Of a stretch of 64,000 nucleotides of DNA, positions 49,915 through 62,689 are shown one piece after another. Within the stretch, counting starts at the first letter, position 1. The number at the start of each line of letters is the position of its first letter. The stretch covers positions 30,991,205 to 31,055,204 of the forward strand of contig NC_135361.1 of NCBI RefSeq assembly GCF_051622035.1, read 5' to 3'. Made by a program: the position numbers and the translations under genes. The notes beneath the pieces are model-generated. The model searched no databases and was not told the origin of the DNA. It was given only the letters and a program-made list of their open reading frames with translations. This DNA is from Arctopsyche grandis. Taxonomy: Eukaryota > Arthropoda > Insecta > Trichoptera > Hydropsychidae.

Positions 49915-50235
49915 GGTGGATTACATGCCGTCTCGCTTGCAAACTCGAGGATATTCGTTGGCGCGCTCGATTAGCTCCATTAGATGGTCCATTGTGCTGA
50001 AATTTTCCGTAAACCCTGCCTGTTCTATAGGTATAGATTGGTTTTCACCGAGGATATTCTTCAACCTTTCTGTGATTATCTTTGCGAAGAGCTTGTAAAT
50101 CGCTGAAAGTAAACTAATGGGTCGGTAGTTCTAGATGTCACTTCTATCTCATTTTTTGTGGATTAAAATTATCGTCGCTTTGTTCCATTCTTCTGTTATG
50201 GTTTGGTTCTGCAAAGCCACTGCTTTATAATCTCA
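49915..50235 (-). pseudogene. LINE reverse transcriptase fragment (RTE-like)
   Basis: Minus-strand translation: TITEEWNKATIILIHKK, stop, then NYRPISLLSAIYKLFAKIIT and ERLKNILGENQSIPIEQAGF, the N-terminal RT block (YRPISLL, K-x-xA-x-x-x-x-RL, Q-x-GF). Stops and truncation before the catalytic Asp pair. Confidence 0.65.
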
Positions 50236-50400
50236 CTAGTAAAATTATAATTGTGAATTTTTGCCAAGTTGTGGTCCCAATCGCAGAATGTGGTGCGTAC
50301 GACCGATCTGTCGACGAAGATGGAGGATATTTCCAACATCCAGAGCACTGAATTTGAATATATGTACATATTAGATTCGATTGCAATATAAACAGTATAC

Positions 50401-50467
50401 CTGGAAAGCAGCACAGTGATAGCACGAAACCAACGACGATCACCCACTGAATGCGACTCGTACGCAT
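50401..50467 (-). CDS. Signal-peptide-like first exon, copy c
   Basis: 67 nt giving MRTSRIQWVIVVGFVLSLCC and two more residues before the CAG|GT donor, phase 1. The frame can be extended upstream (from 50557), but the conserved start is this Met. About 140 bp of following intron match copy a ('ctctggatgttgga', 'tcgtcgacagatcggtcg' on the minus strand). Next exons not found; LINE sequence begins about 170 bp further on. Confidence 0.35.
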
Positions 50468-50829
50468 CTTCGCTTCTTCCAGTGGCGTAGGGATATCGTT
50501 AATCCGAAAGAAAAACGTCACAAGTAAAAATAAAGATTTTTGAGTTATTGATTGCATACACTCAGAAAAAAATCATTCTTTTCGCTAGAAAAATGTCATT
50601 TGTCTAGTTCTAGTTACGGTTGATACAGGGAAATAAAAAAATGAAAATAGCACAGCTGTGGAGTAAATTTTAGCTGTGGAGTAAATAAAAAGCGGTTGGA
50701 GAGAAACGACGGTATTGTTGTAAATACGACTATTTATGACGGACGAGAAGGAAGTCAAGTAGGCGCCACCAACATGGTCGAATCGGGCCCAACTTTGGAA
50801 AGAGTGAACTATATTTTTAGAAACTTTTC

Positions 50830-52095
50830 TTAAACATTTATTATTATAAATTGTACGCAGAGAGCTATTGGTGCCCGGGAAAAACTCTTCGATTGTATGC
50901 CCCTACATTTTTTCCAGCTAACTAGAAAATTACTTTCCATAAACTTTGAAACCGTTAGGGAAGTCAAATACCTGGGACACCTGCTGACAGAGGATCGAAA
51001 GACAAAGAAAAGCTATTTTTTTAAGGGCAAATATGCTGGCAATACGGTTTTACATTGGAGTGCCAATGTACAGGTTAAGAGACAAATATTTATGTCATTT
51101 TGTACCAGCCTCTATACTGGAGAACTATGGACCAGATACAAGCGGGAGACGATGAGGAAGATAAAGGTACAATAAAACAACTGCTACTGTGCTCTCTTCA
51201 GGTAGGGTTGCCAGATGATAATTTGATAAAGGAGGGCAGATGGGTCTAAAAAGGAGGATTTTCTGTAAAAAAGGAGGACATTCAGAAATTAAACGAATTT
51301 TTTATATTATTTTACTTTATTTTAATCATATTTAACTGAGCTGCCAATTTTGGGAAGAAGTTCTTGGTTTTTTAACAAATCGTTATAAAAATCTTCACAT
51401 ATCATGTTTATGAAGTTGCATTGAGTAAGAATTAAAGATTTAACTGACTGCACACTTAGTCTATTCCTCTATTTGCTCCATTGAGTATTTATCAGTGAAA
51501 AAACTCTTTCCATCTTTGCGTTATGTGCGCTTATACAAAAATAAAACTCGCAGATCTTGAGCAGTTCTGAGAAACATTCAATGTTTTTAACACTTTTGAA
51601 GTAGATTGTCCACTGCTCGTGCAACTTCAAATCATAATATGCTTCTACTTTATCTGATTTTGATTTAAGAAATGAAATCAAGTTACAAAATTGATCGTGT
51701 AGCTTAACATCGTCAATCTCTACACCTCTGATGCTCAAGAACTCAATGCATGAAACTAAATCATCATAAATAAGTCCCGTCCAATTTTTATCAAAAAGGA
51801 GGACTTACAGTAGGTAAGGGAGGACGGGAGGACAAAACATGGAAAAGGAGGACATGTCCTCCTTTTGGATACCATCTGGCAACCCTATCTTCAGGCTACC
51901 TAGGGGCTGCAGCACGTCGCAAATGTTTGTGGAAGGGCATGTGCCTCACTTTGAGGCCATTCTCAGGATGATAGCGGCCTCTCTACGTCTTCGCATATTT
52001 TTATCATCTAATTGTCTTCTTGCCGCTGCATCTTCTCATTTGAATTCTTCACTGTATGTTCGATGGATGGAACTACTCCACCGACCGCCTTAAAT
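50830..52095 (+). pseudogene. LINE ORF2 3' half, split by a hAT
   Basis: 50900-51175 gives EVKYLGHLLTED, then IFMSFCTSLYTGELWTRYKR, the thumb region following the RT domain. After the hAT at 51203-51887 the frame continues as LPRGCSTSQMFVEGHVPHFE (51898-51960) and a C-terminus to about 52093. Removing the hAT and one target copy joins the two parts in the order expected for one LINE. The 5' two-thirds are missing. Confidence 0.7.
51203..51887 (-). mobile_element. Deleted hAT element nested in a LINE
   Basis: Termini 'tagggttgccagatg' and 'catctggcaacccta', flanked by the perfect 8-bp duplication 'tcttcagg' (51195-51202 and 51888-51895). Retains only a transposase fragment (51469-51738) with the block FCISAHNAKMERVFSLINTQ, related to 9269-9898. 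Confidence 0.85.
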
Positions 52096-52099
52096 AGAC

Positions 52100-53670
52100 A
52101 TTAAATTGATTAATTAATTATTATTATTTATATATTTATTCATGTATTTTTCAATAATATTATATTTATTATCTATATGGGCGTTGGAAATTGCACTATT
52201 CTCCCTATCGTCTAAAATAAAAGTTATTATTATTATATAATATGTTAAAATAAAGTGCAAATTTCAATAGAATTCTCTTAAGATGCAGCAATAAAGAGAA
52301 TAAAAAAGTAATCAAATAGAAATAGTAATCTAAAATAAAATTTTTATTCCGGTTGGACAAATGTAAATGCAATTTTTTTAGCATAATATTTACATGAATG
52401 TATATAAGCTATGAATAACTAAACAAAAATAATAATTGTTAGTATTTATTCGTTTTTAATACGATGCAAATGGAGAAGTATAATTACCGAAGTTTTTTAT
52501 ATTGAAAAATGCATTATCCTTGCCTTCAAGGAAGCAAAGTCATCAATAATTCTAAATCTAAATCATAAAATTGTGTTACTTTGCTCTCAATTAAAAATAT
52601 TTAGTCTATCCTAAGCAATTGAAGATCTTAAATAACTTTTGACCATTTAAAGTTACTGAAATATATCTCAGCTGTTGCGGCGCGGCGGTAACTGGAATAT
52701 TCTATCTCCTATCTTCATATATTTATAATTTGCTGTTGAATTAAATCTATCAATTATTTAAAGAGCATTCAAAAGCGGTAACGATATCTTTGCATTTATT
52801 ATTTCACTTAAAAATTCGGGAATCTGTTGCATTCATTTAAAATTTGTATTCAAAATACAAATTTGTGCTGACGATTTTGTAGCCTTTATTGACCTAACTT
52901 TGAAATATTAATTTGACCAAAAAAAAACCAGAAATACGCTACCTCAAAATCATCAAAATGGTGATTGAAAATTGCAGTAAAACCTCAATTATCCAGACGG
53001 CACCAAGTTACAAAAATAATATCGTTAGGAAAATCTGCTAGTATATTGTAATGTGGATTTACTATGATCATAATGTATGAAATAATTTTAACGAGTATTA
53101 ATAATCATTTACACATGTTTTACGCATTTAATATATTTATGTGTGTATGCACATTATTACACATTGAAATATGTCATTTATAAATATCATTTGATATTCT
53201 TATTTTACATTGTTAGTATTGGATTTTCCGTTTGTGGTTTAATATCCTCCGGTTTGTTATCTATTGATATTTTGTACATTCATAGTAACATTTATTATTT
53301 ATTATTTTTTACACAGATATTATTGATTAACCTATTACACATATTACATTTAAAGTATAAATTTAAAATTATCATATATTATATAAGATTAAAATATGCA
53401 TATATTTAATATTTCAAATACCGAGGGCAGTTTAAAATTAATTATGTAAAATATACATATTTTTCAAGGTTTAAGCTTTTCAGATGATACAATGTCCTTA
53501 AAAATATATATCTCTATTAAAAATACATTAACTTAAATGATTACACAACTAATAATAAGAACTAGATTAATTTACATTATATAATAGATATTTTATGTAC
53601 AAAAATAACTGTATACATTTATATTTACAAGATATTCTCCATAGAGTATAAAAATGAGTTTCAATAAATT
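52100..53670. other. AT-rich intergenic region downstream of the CD36-family gene
   Basis: No exons or known repeats found. The 3' untranslated region and poly(A) site of the CD36-family gene must lie here; several AATAAA-like hexamers on the minus strand (for example near 53300) are candidates. Confidence 0.45.
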
Positions 53671-53678
53671 GGCGACAT

Positions 53679-56600
53679 CTATACAAATTCGCCTTTTTTC
53701 TTTCGGCCGCATATTAAAACAGTTGTAAAAGTAATCCCTATTAGCAAGCCAACACCGATTAAAACCCATTTTACTATTTCTAAAATTAGCAAAACGCTAA
53801 ATAGACTATCATTTAAATAATCAACAAATTCATCAGGCAATTCGATACCCTGAAAAAAAAAATGACATGAGTTTTTAAATGTCTCATAACTAAAAACTAC
53901 TTTACTGAAATTGTTTTCTTGGCAGGAATTTGTATTTACAGCAAACATTTTCAATATAGTATTTTATTATCATTAAAATTATATTTACCTCATCCACCCA
54001 TAGAAACGGAAGTAAAGTGTTGCTTGTTAGCTTTGAAGTTGTACTAATGTGTCTCAGATTTCTTAAAAACATATTAAATTGTGCTCTTTTTCCACCACGT
54101 AATGGTGTACCAGTATTCTAAAATTTTTAATTTTTATATAATACCATAATTAAGAAAGGAAATAAACAATTGAAACCAAAAATATACTAACCGGTTCTAT
54201 ATCCAAGAAAATCTGATGTAAATCTTCATCTGGTGAAAGACCGGTGACTCCTGTTTGGTAATCTTCATCCGCGTACAGAAAATGTGGGTAAGATAGAACG
54301 ATATGTGAATCTTGAATTATAAAATATATACATAAAAACTAATGAATTTGGTTTTTTGCTTTCAGAACTATTTCAGTTATATGTAGATATGTTTATTTAT
54401 ACCAAGGCATGAAAATAGCTCAATAGTTCCTTTCTTGAGACAACCGTTTGGCTGTGTATTTCCAATGGTGGTATTCAAACAGAAGCACATATTCTCATTT
54501 TCTTCTGAAGGAGCTGCAAACATTTCCTCACCGGAGACGTATCGAAAGCCTTGAATACCTTTGTACGATATATCCTCTTTATAACGGGTCCTCACTGATC
54601 TGAAACAAATGTTTAAAAATATCTTATTTAATTTAAGCATTTCCAGCACACTTAATGATCATTCAAATACTAGTACGAGTTTATTTAGAGGCTTTAAACT
54701 ATGTGTATATACTCAAATATTGATAAAGATAGTATTTCATTTAGAATTTGTATAGCCGAATTGCTCGGGGAGTGAAATTTGGAACACAAGATGTAAAAAA
54801 ACAAAACTTTTTAAAGTACTATAAGGTAATTGGAATATTATAAAATAGTATACCAAATTTGGTAGATCTAAATAATTAAAAACTGTAGGTTTGCATATCA
54901 GATCAAGCCTAACCAGCCGTCACATTTTCAATATAATGAAAAGATATAGTAATAAACCGCTCCTGATACGTCCTTCCTGAGACATTTAGCTATAATATAA
55001 TTGGCACAGGGAAGAATAAATAAAGAGATAAATGAAATTACAATGGAGTGTATTTAATTCATTGCATTGAATTGAATGCATTCAGAAAATTATCGAAGTA
55101 TACTTGATGCAACGAGAAGAGAGACTGGAAGCGAAGTACGTATTGGAGCGAATGAAGTGATGCAGCATTTTTATTATACAAGTCGTTGAATTATGAGTCA
55201 CTGAAAACTCGCAAATTAACGAGACATCTATGAATTGTACATAAATTTGATCGTACATTAATCGTACTCAAATAGTGGTGACATTGTAGATAGGAAGGAT
55301 TTTAGCCAATTTTAATCGGGAACCGTTTCAACAATGAAATCAGATAAATCGGCAAACTCTGATAGGAAACGATCGACCTGGAGTCACAAATATCCAAGTC
55401 TGACCAGCAGCACTACAGATATACTCAGAAAAATTCTTTTCAATCGAGGTTAGCTCATTGGATCGAACCCGGCGCCTCTCGGTGCTAAGCAGAAGCTTTA
55501 CGACCGAGCTATGCTGTTGGCTAATGTAAATGTGTGGTGGTGTTTAGAACGAGGAAGAATGGAAACATATCGGAGAGGCTTTCATCCGACAGTGGATAAT
55601 GAGCAGCTGCAAATTATGATTATAACTGATGGTCTTAGCCACTAACCTGCATATGTCAGAGTTGAAAATGTCAAGAGTTTTCGCTTTGTCCACGAACGGT
55701 GAATATATGGTGGAGTCGGTGCCATTAATCATATTGCACGTTGAATTTGCATCAGGCCACAAACCAAGAGTGGATGAACCTTCCCACTCCATGATCCTTC
55801 CTAACTCTTGTATCTCCCTGGTACCGTCTTGCACCAAGTATCTACCATCGTGAGACATATTTTTCTAAACCAAAAAATAGCTAGATTATTAACGGACGAT
55901 TTCAATGAAAAGTTTCAAACAAACAATACATGTATTTGTACGTACATGATTAAACATGGATATGTAGATGGAACCATCTACGTCTATTCTCATAGTTTTG
56001 GTTTTTTCTGCCAAAATTTTGTCACAGGGAATCTTAGGGCTTCCACCTTCGCAAATTTTTATACCTTTGAACAGCAAATTCTCAATCGTTGTTGATATAA
56101 CAATATCTATATTGTTCATAAAAATGTTTTTTAGAAACAAACTAAGACCCAACAATTCAGCACTCCCTTTGGTGGCGGCTACTTGAAGGATTGCCTGGAA
56201 ATTTGTTGGTTTTTTTAATCACCATCTGGTTATATAAACACATAATATATGATTTCATTTTTATGGAAAGTAAATATAATACATTAAATGGCACATTGAG
56301 AACTTCGATTGGGTCAGTTTCCTTCAATGGGTCTGATTTTTCCTCGTCAAATTCATATCGTTCATATTGATGATATCCCAGAGTACCATTTTCATCAGTA
56401 ATGTTAACTTTATATCTATATTGCCTGTAAATCAGTAGACAAACTTCAAATTTCAACCCTTTCTGTTTTCTAAACTGTTTTCCGAAATTTAAAATATTTT
56501 TATATTACAAAATTTCATTGTTCTTTACAAAAGTAAAGAATGGTTTAAATTTGCTTCATTCCTAAACTAAAAAAAAAAACAACACCCAGTTTATTCATCA

Positions 56601-58447
56601 TACTTATATATGTAAGGTCCAACTTCTGTAAGGTTCGGCTTTCCTCCGGCAATGACTTCTGGCCCATTTGTAATATTGAAGATGTATACTTTAAAGTCCA
56701 CAGGAAACGGAACCTCTTCCCATCGTTCAAAAGCCTCAGATCCTTTCTCTAATACGACGCTCTGAAATCATTTGATTTTTTCTTAGATATAATTTCATTT
56801 TTCACAGCAATTCATCATCGCTGGGAACACGCCACTTTTTAATTAACAATTGGATAAGATTTTGAATATTTTCTTATAATACCTATTAATGTAATTGATA
56901 AAGTGTGCGATAGCGATAAAATTAATTAAAAAACCTTACATTGTATCATGTTTTTTATAATAAGAAAATAACATGTCACATGAAAAGATATTGTTGATTT
57001 AAAGCAGTTTGTAATTTGCATGTAAATATAAATCTGAGATACGATATCTTAATTCATAACAAATAAAATTCCTATACATACTATACTTACGAGAAGGATA
57101 ATAATTTGTAATCACTAAGATAAATTATCATGAAAGGATTATAAACAGTTGGTGAACATACCATTAGAGATGTGTAAGAATTGTAAATAGGTTTTTGAGC
57201 TCTTTTTCCTATTATGCTGTACATTAACATTAGAATAATATAATACTATGATTACTAACAAAATTAAATTAAAATTGTAAAATAGAAAATGATCAGTAGA
57301 TCAGTAGCTATTAAAATAGATATAAGATGTATTGTGAACATAATTTACTAACAATAAAAAACATTTAAAAATCAAAATTACATATGTAGAATGTGTTGGA
57401 AATAATAAGACGATTGGTAACATGAAAATGATCACTTTCATTGAGAAGTTAAATAAAAACAGCCCATGTACATGGAATAGCATTATAAAAGAAAGTCATA
57501 TTTTCATTTCATAAATCACTTTCTTGCAAAATTTACACTTTTTCGACATTTATGAAAATAAATCATGAAATTCTCGAATGTTTTGGTTCCACCAAGAAAA
57601 ATTCAACGAATTTCAAAGATATTATGCTGATATAAAGTGATGGATAATGTGTTGAACTCATATGAGGTACATTATCTTCCATAAAATGACTTTGTGACAT
57701 AATGCTACCTTATACAATATGCTTTTACTTAGCAATTGAATAATAACCACTATTAATCTCTATGCGTTTGTAGAAACCGATTCGATTATTTTATTATATG
57801 TATTTAGTGCCAAGCCTTGATGCTACCTCTTGAATATATCACAATTTAACGAAAAATATAGACTTTTTTCAATTTAATTAGTATCACAAGATATGTATAG
57901 ATGTCACTGTGCAGAAACCAAAATTAATTTCGAGTCATAGCTTTAATCAAACTGCTCATTTTCGAGATGCATACAAATATTTCGACTATTTCTGACCCAA
58001 CCTATACAAAAGAGTGGTCCTCACTTTGATTTTTCAATAATAACAAGTCTGTTCGTGAAAGTATATTTCTTTAAATTTATTTTCGGGGTGTAGGAAAAAT
58101 ATGAAAAATTATATCTCAAATTTGAAATTATATCTCTTATATATCTTAAAATTATATCTCATATTATATTATATGTATATCTTAAAATTATATCTCTAAT
58201 GGGTGTAGAAATACATCATATATGGTTTATTTGAAACAAGCAAGTTATTTTGAAATACCTACATATATATGGAGTAATACATTTTAAAGTCGACAAGTTC
58301 TTTTAAAAGTTATTAAAAATGTTAAAAACAAACCTTAACGATGTTCTTTTCTACGAGGACTGGAAATACTGCCCATCCCAAGACAATGCCCAGAACTGCC
58401 AGAACCAGGCCCAAGATTAGTAAAACGATTTTGCAAATGTTACCCAT
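53679..58447 (-). CDS. CD36-family receptor, SNMP-like
   Basis: Nine exons: 58334-58447, 56604-56761, 56283-56424, 55946-56194, 55647-55864, 54403-54599, 54192-54310, 53989-54117 and 53679-53849. They join in frame to 498 residues, the usual size for the family. Start MGNICKIVLLILGL; membrane segments at about 5-32 and 470-489, with a short basic cytosolic tail (GRKKKGEFV). Ectodomain hallmarks: VPFPVDFKVYIFNITN, EVGPYIYKQYR, and EPNTGTPLRGGKRAQFNMFL followed by LPFLWVDEGIELP. Six cysteines at 264, 293, 332, 334, 347 and 358 have spacing 29-39-2-13-11; human CD36 has 29-39-2-9-11, so the same disulfides are likely. N-glycosylation sites include N67, N81, N98 and N261. CD36 proteins bind lipids at the cell surface; insect SNMPs help detect lipid pheromones in antennae. 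I favour SNMP-like over emp or croquemort from the FPVDFKVYIFN and LWVDEGIELP wording; the exact subfamily is unsure. The donor after exon 3 (GTATTA) is weak. Confidence 0.9.
55325..55523 (-). repeat. tRNA-derived SINE in CD36-family intron 5
   Basis: Inverted SINE: 'gccaacagcatagctcggtc' head on the minus strand (55523 downward), a B-box-like 'ggttcgatcca' near 55470 and body phrase 'ttgttgaaacggttccc' (reverse of 55325-55345). The 3' tail is partly present upstream (55230-55290). Confidence 0.65.
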
Positions 58448-58871
58448 TTTTATGTATAAGAGAACGTTCCACAACTAGGACCGAAGCTGTAATGAAGCAA
58501 TAATGTTATTTTGACTGATTATGTACTATCATCAATTATTATTAATCTTTTTGTTTGTTGTATTCTTCTATTAATACATATGTATATTAACGATAGAGAT
58601 TTAGATATATGTATAGTTAATCAATCGCAATTCGTAAAACGTAATACACAAATACATACATACAGTACAGATTATATGGTAGAATAATAAATAAATACAT
58701 TTCGTATTATATGTAATAGTCGTTTCGATTCGACATATGTATGTATGTACGTCACGGTTAAAACACTGCCAACGAAATGTATGAATATAATACGAACATA
58801 ATCAAGAAAAAACTTCTATATACATACATAAACTGTTTGCTAATTTTTCTATTGGTGTTTTATTTTGTTTA

Positions 58872-59101
58872 CTAATGGTTTTATTCGGCTTCGGTCGGTA
58901 TTTGTAATATAAACCGCTTAAACATGGCTAAAATAATAGTAAACATTTTATTAAATTTATTTGAATACTTTTATTTTATTTAAATTTATTTTAATATTCA
59001 TTTGTTCGATGACGTCACGAATTTACGAACCAACAATAGTTACATACATACATACATAGTTACATACAAAGTCTCTTTCGAAATTATATGTATATTAGAG
59101 A
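58872..59101 (-). mobile_element. Non-autonomous Helitron-like element
   Basis: Reverse orientation of the family at 19443-19677: starts 'tctctaatatacatataatt' at 59101 on the minus strand and ends with a hairpin and 'cattag|t'. Located about 430 bp upstream of the CD36-family start codon. Confidence 0.55.
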
Positions 59102-59329
59102 AGAAGATTGTTTATATGTATGTAAGTAGGTAGGTAGTTTTTACCATTTTTTTTTCATATTAAGCGATTAAATATAAATATTTAATTAAACGTGCTATTT
59201 TAGTATAAGGTCTACCTTCACATATCTACTTTAGTATGCGATCTATCTTCACTTTTTTACTTTAATATGCGATTTCACTGTCTCAGTTCTCGCGTGTGAC
59301 ACTGAAACTGAATAATACCGACCCTAACA

Positions 59330-59510
59330 ACCTAATCTTAAATGAATAGGGCCAACCTTAACTTAACCTAACCTATCCTGACCCTTAAATAAATAGGTGC
59401 TGGCTGCTAAGGTATCTTTTTATTTTATCAATATTTTCACAAAAAAACATACGGATAGGTTAGGTTAAGTTAAGGTTGGCCTTATTCATTTAAGATTTGG
59501 TTAAGAGATA
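59330..59510. repeat. TTAGG-like repeat fragments, inverted pair
   Basis: 'cttaacctaacctatcct' (59355) and 'ggataggttaggttaagtta' (59455) lie in inverted copies of the context described at 36345-36430. Confidence 0.5.
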
Positions 59511-59759
59511 CATATGTATCTGCTGACGATATTTTGATAGAAATGCTTCGACAACATTATGAGGCAGCAGGAAAAAACAAAATTTGTGATAAAAATTTCG
59601 TTGCTACGATACAAATAAAAAAAATTCGGGTGTGACCAACCCATGACTTTATCTGTGTATTATCTATGTATAAGAAGGTTACAAAACAAAATTCGATATT
59701 GAACTAATAACTATGATAGCGATACAAATTGAGCGCAAATATATGGAAACTTGCACAAC

Positions 59760-60800
59760 ACAAAAGTTCTACTTCCGGTTGTCGGTTTTTTTCAAATTTT
59801 TTTTATTATTTAAAATCAGTATAATTATTATACACAATAAATATCAAGACGCTTAAAATAATTTAAAAGGTCAAAATAAAATAATTAAAAAATAATGAAA
59901 TATTGTTTAAAAAAAAAATACTACTTCCGGTTTACAAATTCTGACCAAAACGTTACCAAATCTAAGTTAGTACATAAACAACACAAATATAAATTTTCAG
60001 CTTAATACGTTTAGGGGTGTGGACAGGATCCAGGCGACAACATTTTTGACCTTTCTAGGAGATAAAAATCCCACTTCCGGTTTATTAAATTTTGTGATTT
60101 TTTTTTATTTTCATCACACTAATAGAAGAATTATACTTGATTTTTTTCGTGAAGATCACACGTGTATAAAGGGTCGAAAAAAATAGTGGAAGAAAAATCG
60201 AACAGGAGTAAACTGCCACTTCCGGTTGAGGGATGCTTACTAAATTTTTTACATAACTTGGTATTACGCTTAAACTTCTAGATATGAAATTTAAGTTCAA
60301 TAAACCAAAATTTTTCTGAGAAAAACATAAAAAAACCTCTATTCTCTAGAGTAAAAGTACTACTTCCGGTTTAGATAAAAATATTTAAAAAATATAAGGT
60401 TATAAAATTATTATTTCTATTACATGTAAAAAAGATTTAATCCGATTAAGTTAGCGGCTTGGGAGATAATCGTATTCAAAAACTTAAAAAAAGAGGACAC
60501 CTATAAAAGGGAGGTACCATTTCCGGTCAACTTAAAAATTCGAAAAAAATTTACGTCGTGTCGATAAGAATTTCAGTTACCGATACTAAGTTTCGGTTCG
60601 ATAGGACTAACGGTGTTCAAAAAATCCTCAAAATACACGGACACACAGACACACACACACACATTTTTTTCTAGATCATGAAAACGTGATCAGTAATCGA
60701 TTCTGAGTTCGAATCAGTCACAATTTCGAGTTCGAATTTTCGCATGATCACAAAACTTCATCTATTGTTACTACGTATGTACATAGATAAAGTAAAAATA
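59760..60800 (+). repeat. Repeat with regularly spaced 'ACTTCCGGTT'
   Basis: 'acttccggtt' or a close variant occurs at about 59770, 59926, 60070, 60215, 60360 and 60525, spacing roughly 145-160 bp. The right end runs through a short CA repeat (60644-60663) to 'catctattgttactacgtat'. The inverted copy is 62690-63434. Confidence 0.65.
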
Positions 60801-60961
60801 GTCGATCGCTTGCTAAGGTAGACCGCATACTAAAGTAGTACCAAATTAAATATATTTAAAAGGTATTTGAAAAATATACGACCGCGTGCGGATCATTTTT
60901 TCATTTCATTTCATTTCATTTCATTTCATTTTTTTTTATTAATAGCTTAATATGCCATAAC

Positions 60962-62012
60962 TAGAGACACGTATTTTGGTAATTTTGTTATTAATGTTTA
61001 ATTGATGCTGAAATTCGGAATAGATGCTAAATTCGTAAAATATGCGAATAGATGCTAAAATAACAAACAAAAGTGAAATTTGCATAAAATTTATAAAATT
61101 AATAGACAATTTAGAAGGTTCTTCCTATCCCTTTGCCCATTTATTATGTGAAGAAATTGAGGGGATAAAACAGAGCTTGCAGTTTACCATAGACGGTGTT
61201 TTTCCTGTCGAAACCAAGCAACTGCTTTTGTCTACTACTGTAAATAAAAGAAGACAGTTGGAGCTGTGTATCTAAAAGATGCTCAAAAAAGCGTCTTAAA
61301 ACTAGACTCGCACTCAAGACCAAATGATATAAATCTATTCTTCCAAACATTGAGTAAACTATTCAATCCATCTGTAGCAGGTGCAAAATCTAATATTAAT
61401 GTTAAAGAAAGAGTTTTGTTTTTTTGAAACCTGCCATTGTTTAATGTATTAACAGAGGCTCAATGTTTAAAAGGATATCAGCACTTTTTTAGACAATTAA
61501 TAGAGAATATAAAAAGTGAATCCACGCCGGATATATTGCTATTGTTGATGACAGCAAAAATTAAATATGAAGAGTTTGGTTGTGCAGCTCTAAAATCTAT
61601 TTGGTGTCCCGTCAATAGTATGGATGCTGAAAGGTATTTTACTAAATACAATATAATTGTTACCGATCGTCGCACGAATCTCAAAAAATAATCTGTAGAA
61701 ATATGCTCCATGTTGAGTTTTAATAAATTTTAATTGGTATTATATTTTTATATTCATATTTTTGTTCTTTGTATTTTTATATTCATGTTTTTTTCATTGT
61801 AATTTTAATTCCAAAACATTTTTGATTTTTTCTATTATTTTTTAATTGTTGTGTTGTCTTTAAATTGTATATATGCATCTAATTTTATTAAAATTCATCG
61901 AGATTTTTTATTATTTGTAATTAAACATTTTTAATTAATGCCCTAAGACGCTAAAATGCAAAATAAAAATGCTAAAATTGAAAAAAATAGATGCCCAAAA
62001 TACGTGTGTCTA
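60962..62012 (+). mobile_element. Deleted hAT element
   Basis: Termini 'tagagacacgtattttgg' and 'ccaaaatacgtgtgtcta', flanked by a perfect 8-bp duplication 'gccataac' (60954-60961 and 62013-62020). Transposase remnants at 61042-61275 and 61437-61691. Confidence 0.85.
61042..61691 (+). pseudogene. hAT transposase remnant (CGGBP1-like end)
   Basis: First part ITNKSEICIKFIKLIDNLEG and LCEEIEGIKQSLQFT, then stop at 61275 and a frame break. The second part (61437-61691) ends with CPVNSMDAERYFTKYNIIVT and DRRTNLK, the hAT dimerisation motif (PV-x-S-x-DAERSFS...DRR-x-NL). Broken and lacking the catalytic core. Confidence 0.65.
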
Positions 62013-62056
62013 GCCATAACCTATGCGATGATATTTCATCGGGCATAACACTAGTA
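62013..62056 (+). mobile_element. Helitron 3' end, split by a hAT
   Basis: Hairpin cgatga/tcatcg (62025-62040) followed by 'ggcataacactag' and T, very like 30083-30111. The hAT at 60962 landed just before this end; the rest of the Helitron lies left of it and is not clearly delimited. 62060-62690 shows no recognised gene. Confidence 0.5.
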
Positions 62057-62689
62057 GAATAATAAAAATGAAGTCACTTGCGCGGTCTTATATTGAAAAA
62101 TTTATATTTAAACGATAAAAACAATTGAATATTACTTGAAATTTTAAAATGAATATACAAATGGAGGCCATTACAGTATAATATATACATTTCAAATTCG
62201 ACTTTGACATGATTTCTGAACTTCATACATAAATGTGCATAAACTTTTCAACTTCTATCAAATTTTTATTGCGGACAAATAGACATACATATTATATATC
62301 TTTATATATGTAATACATACATAGGAGATGAATGAATCATAGGGATTTCACACCCTTGAAATATATTATTACCATTACATTACCTCAGACCTCAGTAACT
62401 AAAAAAATATCAAAGCCCATTGGTCTACACATGCATTATTAATAAAAAAAGGCTAAGGGGCATCCGCCCCTAGAAATATTAAAATCGGAATTAAACTGCA
62501 TGCGACACGGATGTCAATCAGTTTAAACATATGACAAATGTTGAAGCTTTCTGACAATCGTCATGATGTATACAAAAGCTCTTAATGAATACCCACAATT
62601 AATATTTAAAAGCTCTAGCTACCCCAAGAGAAGGTAATAAATGCAATCATTTGTCACACTGTTTTTTTTGTCACATTTGTTTAATTTAT

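Noticed and set aside
53143-53409. 88-codon hydrophobic plus-strand frame
   Set aside because: AT-rich composition gives Ile/Tyr/Leu runs; no signal or family similarity.
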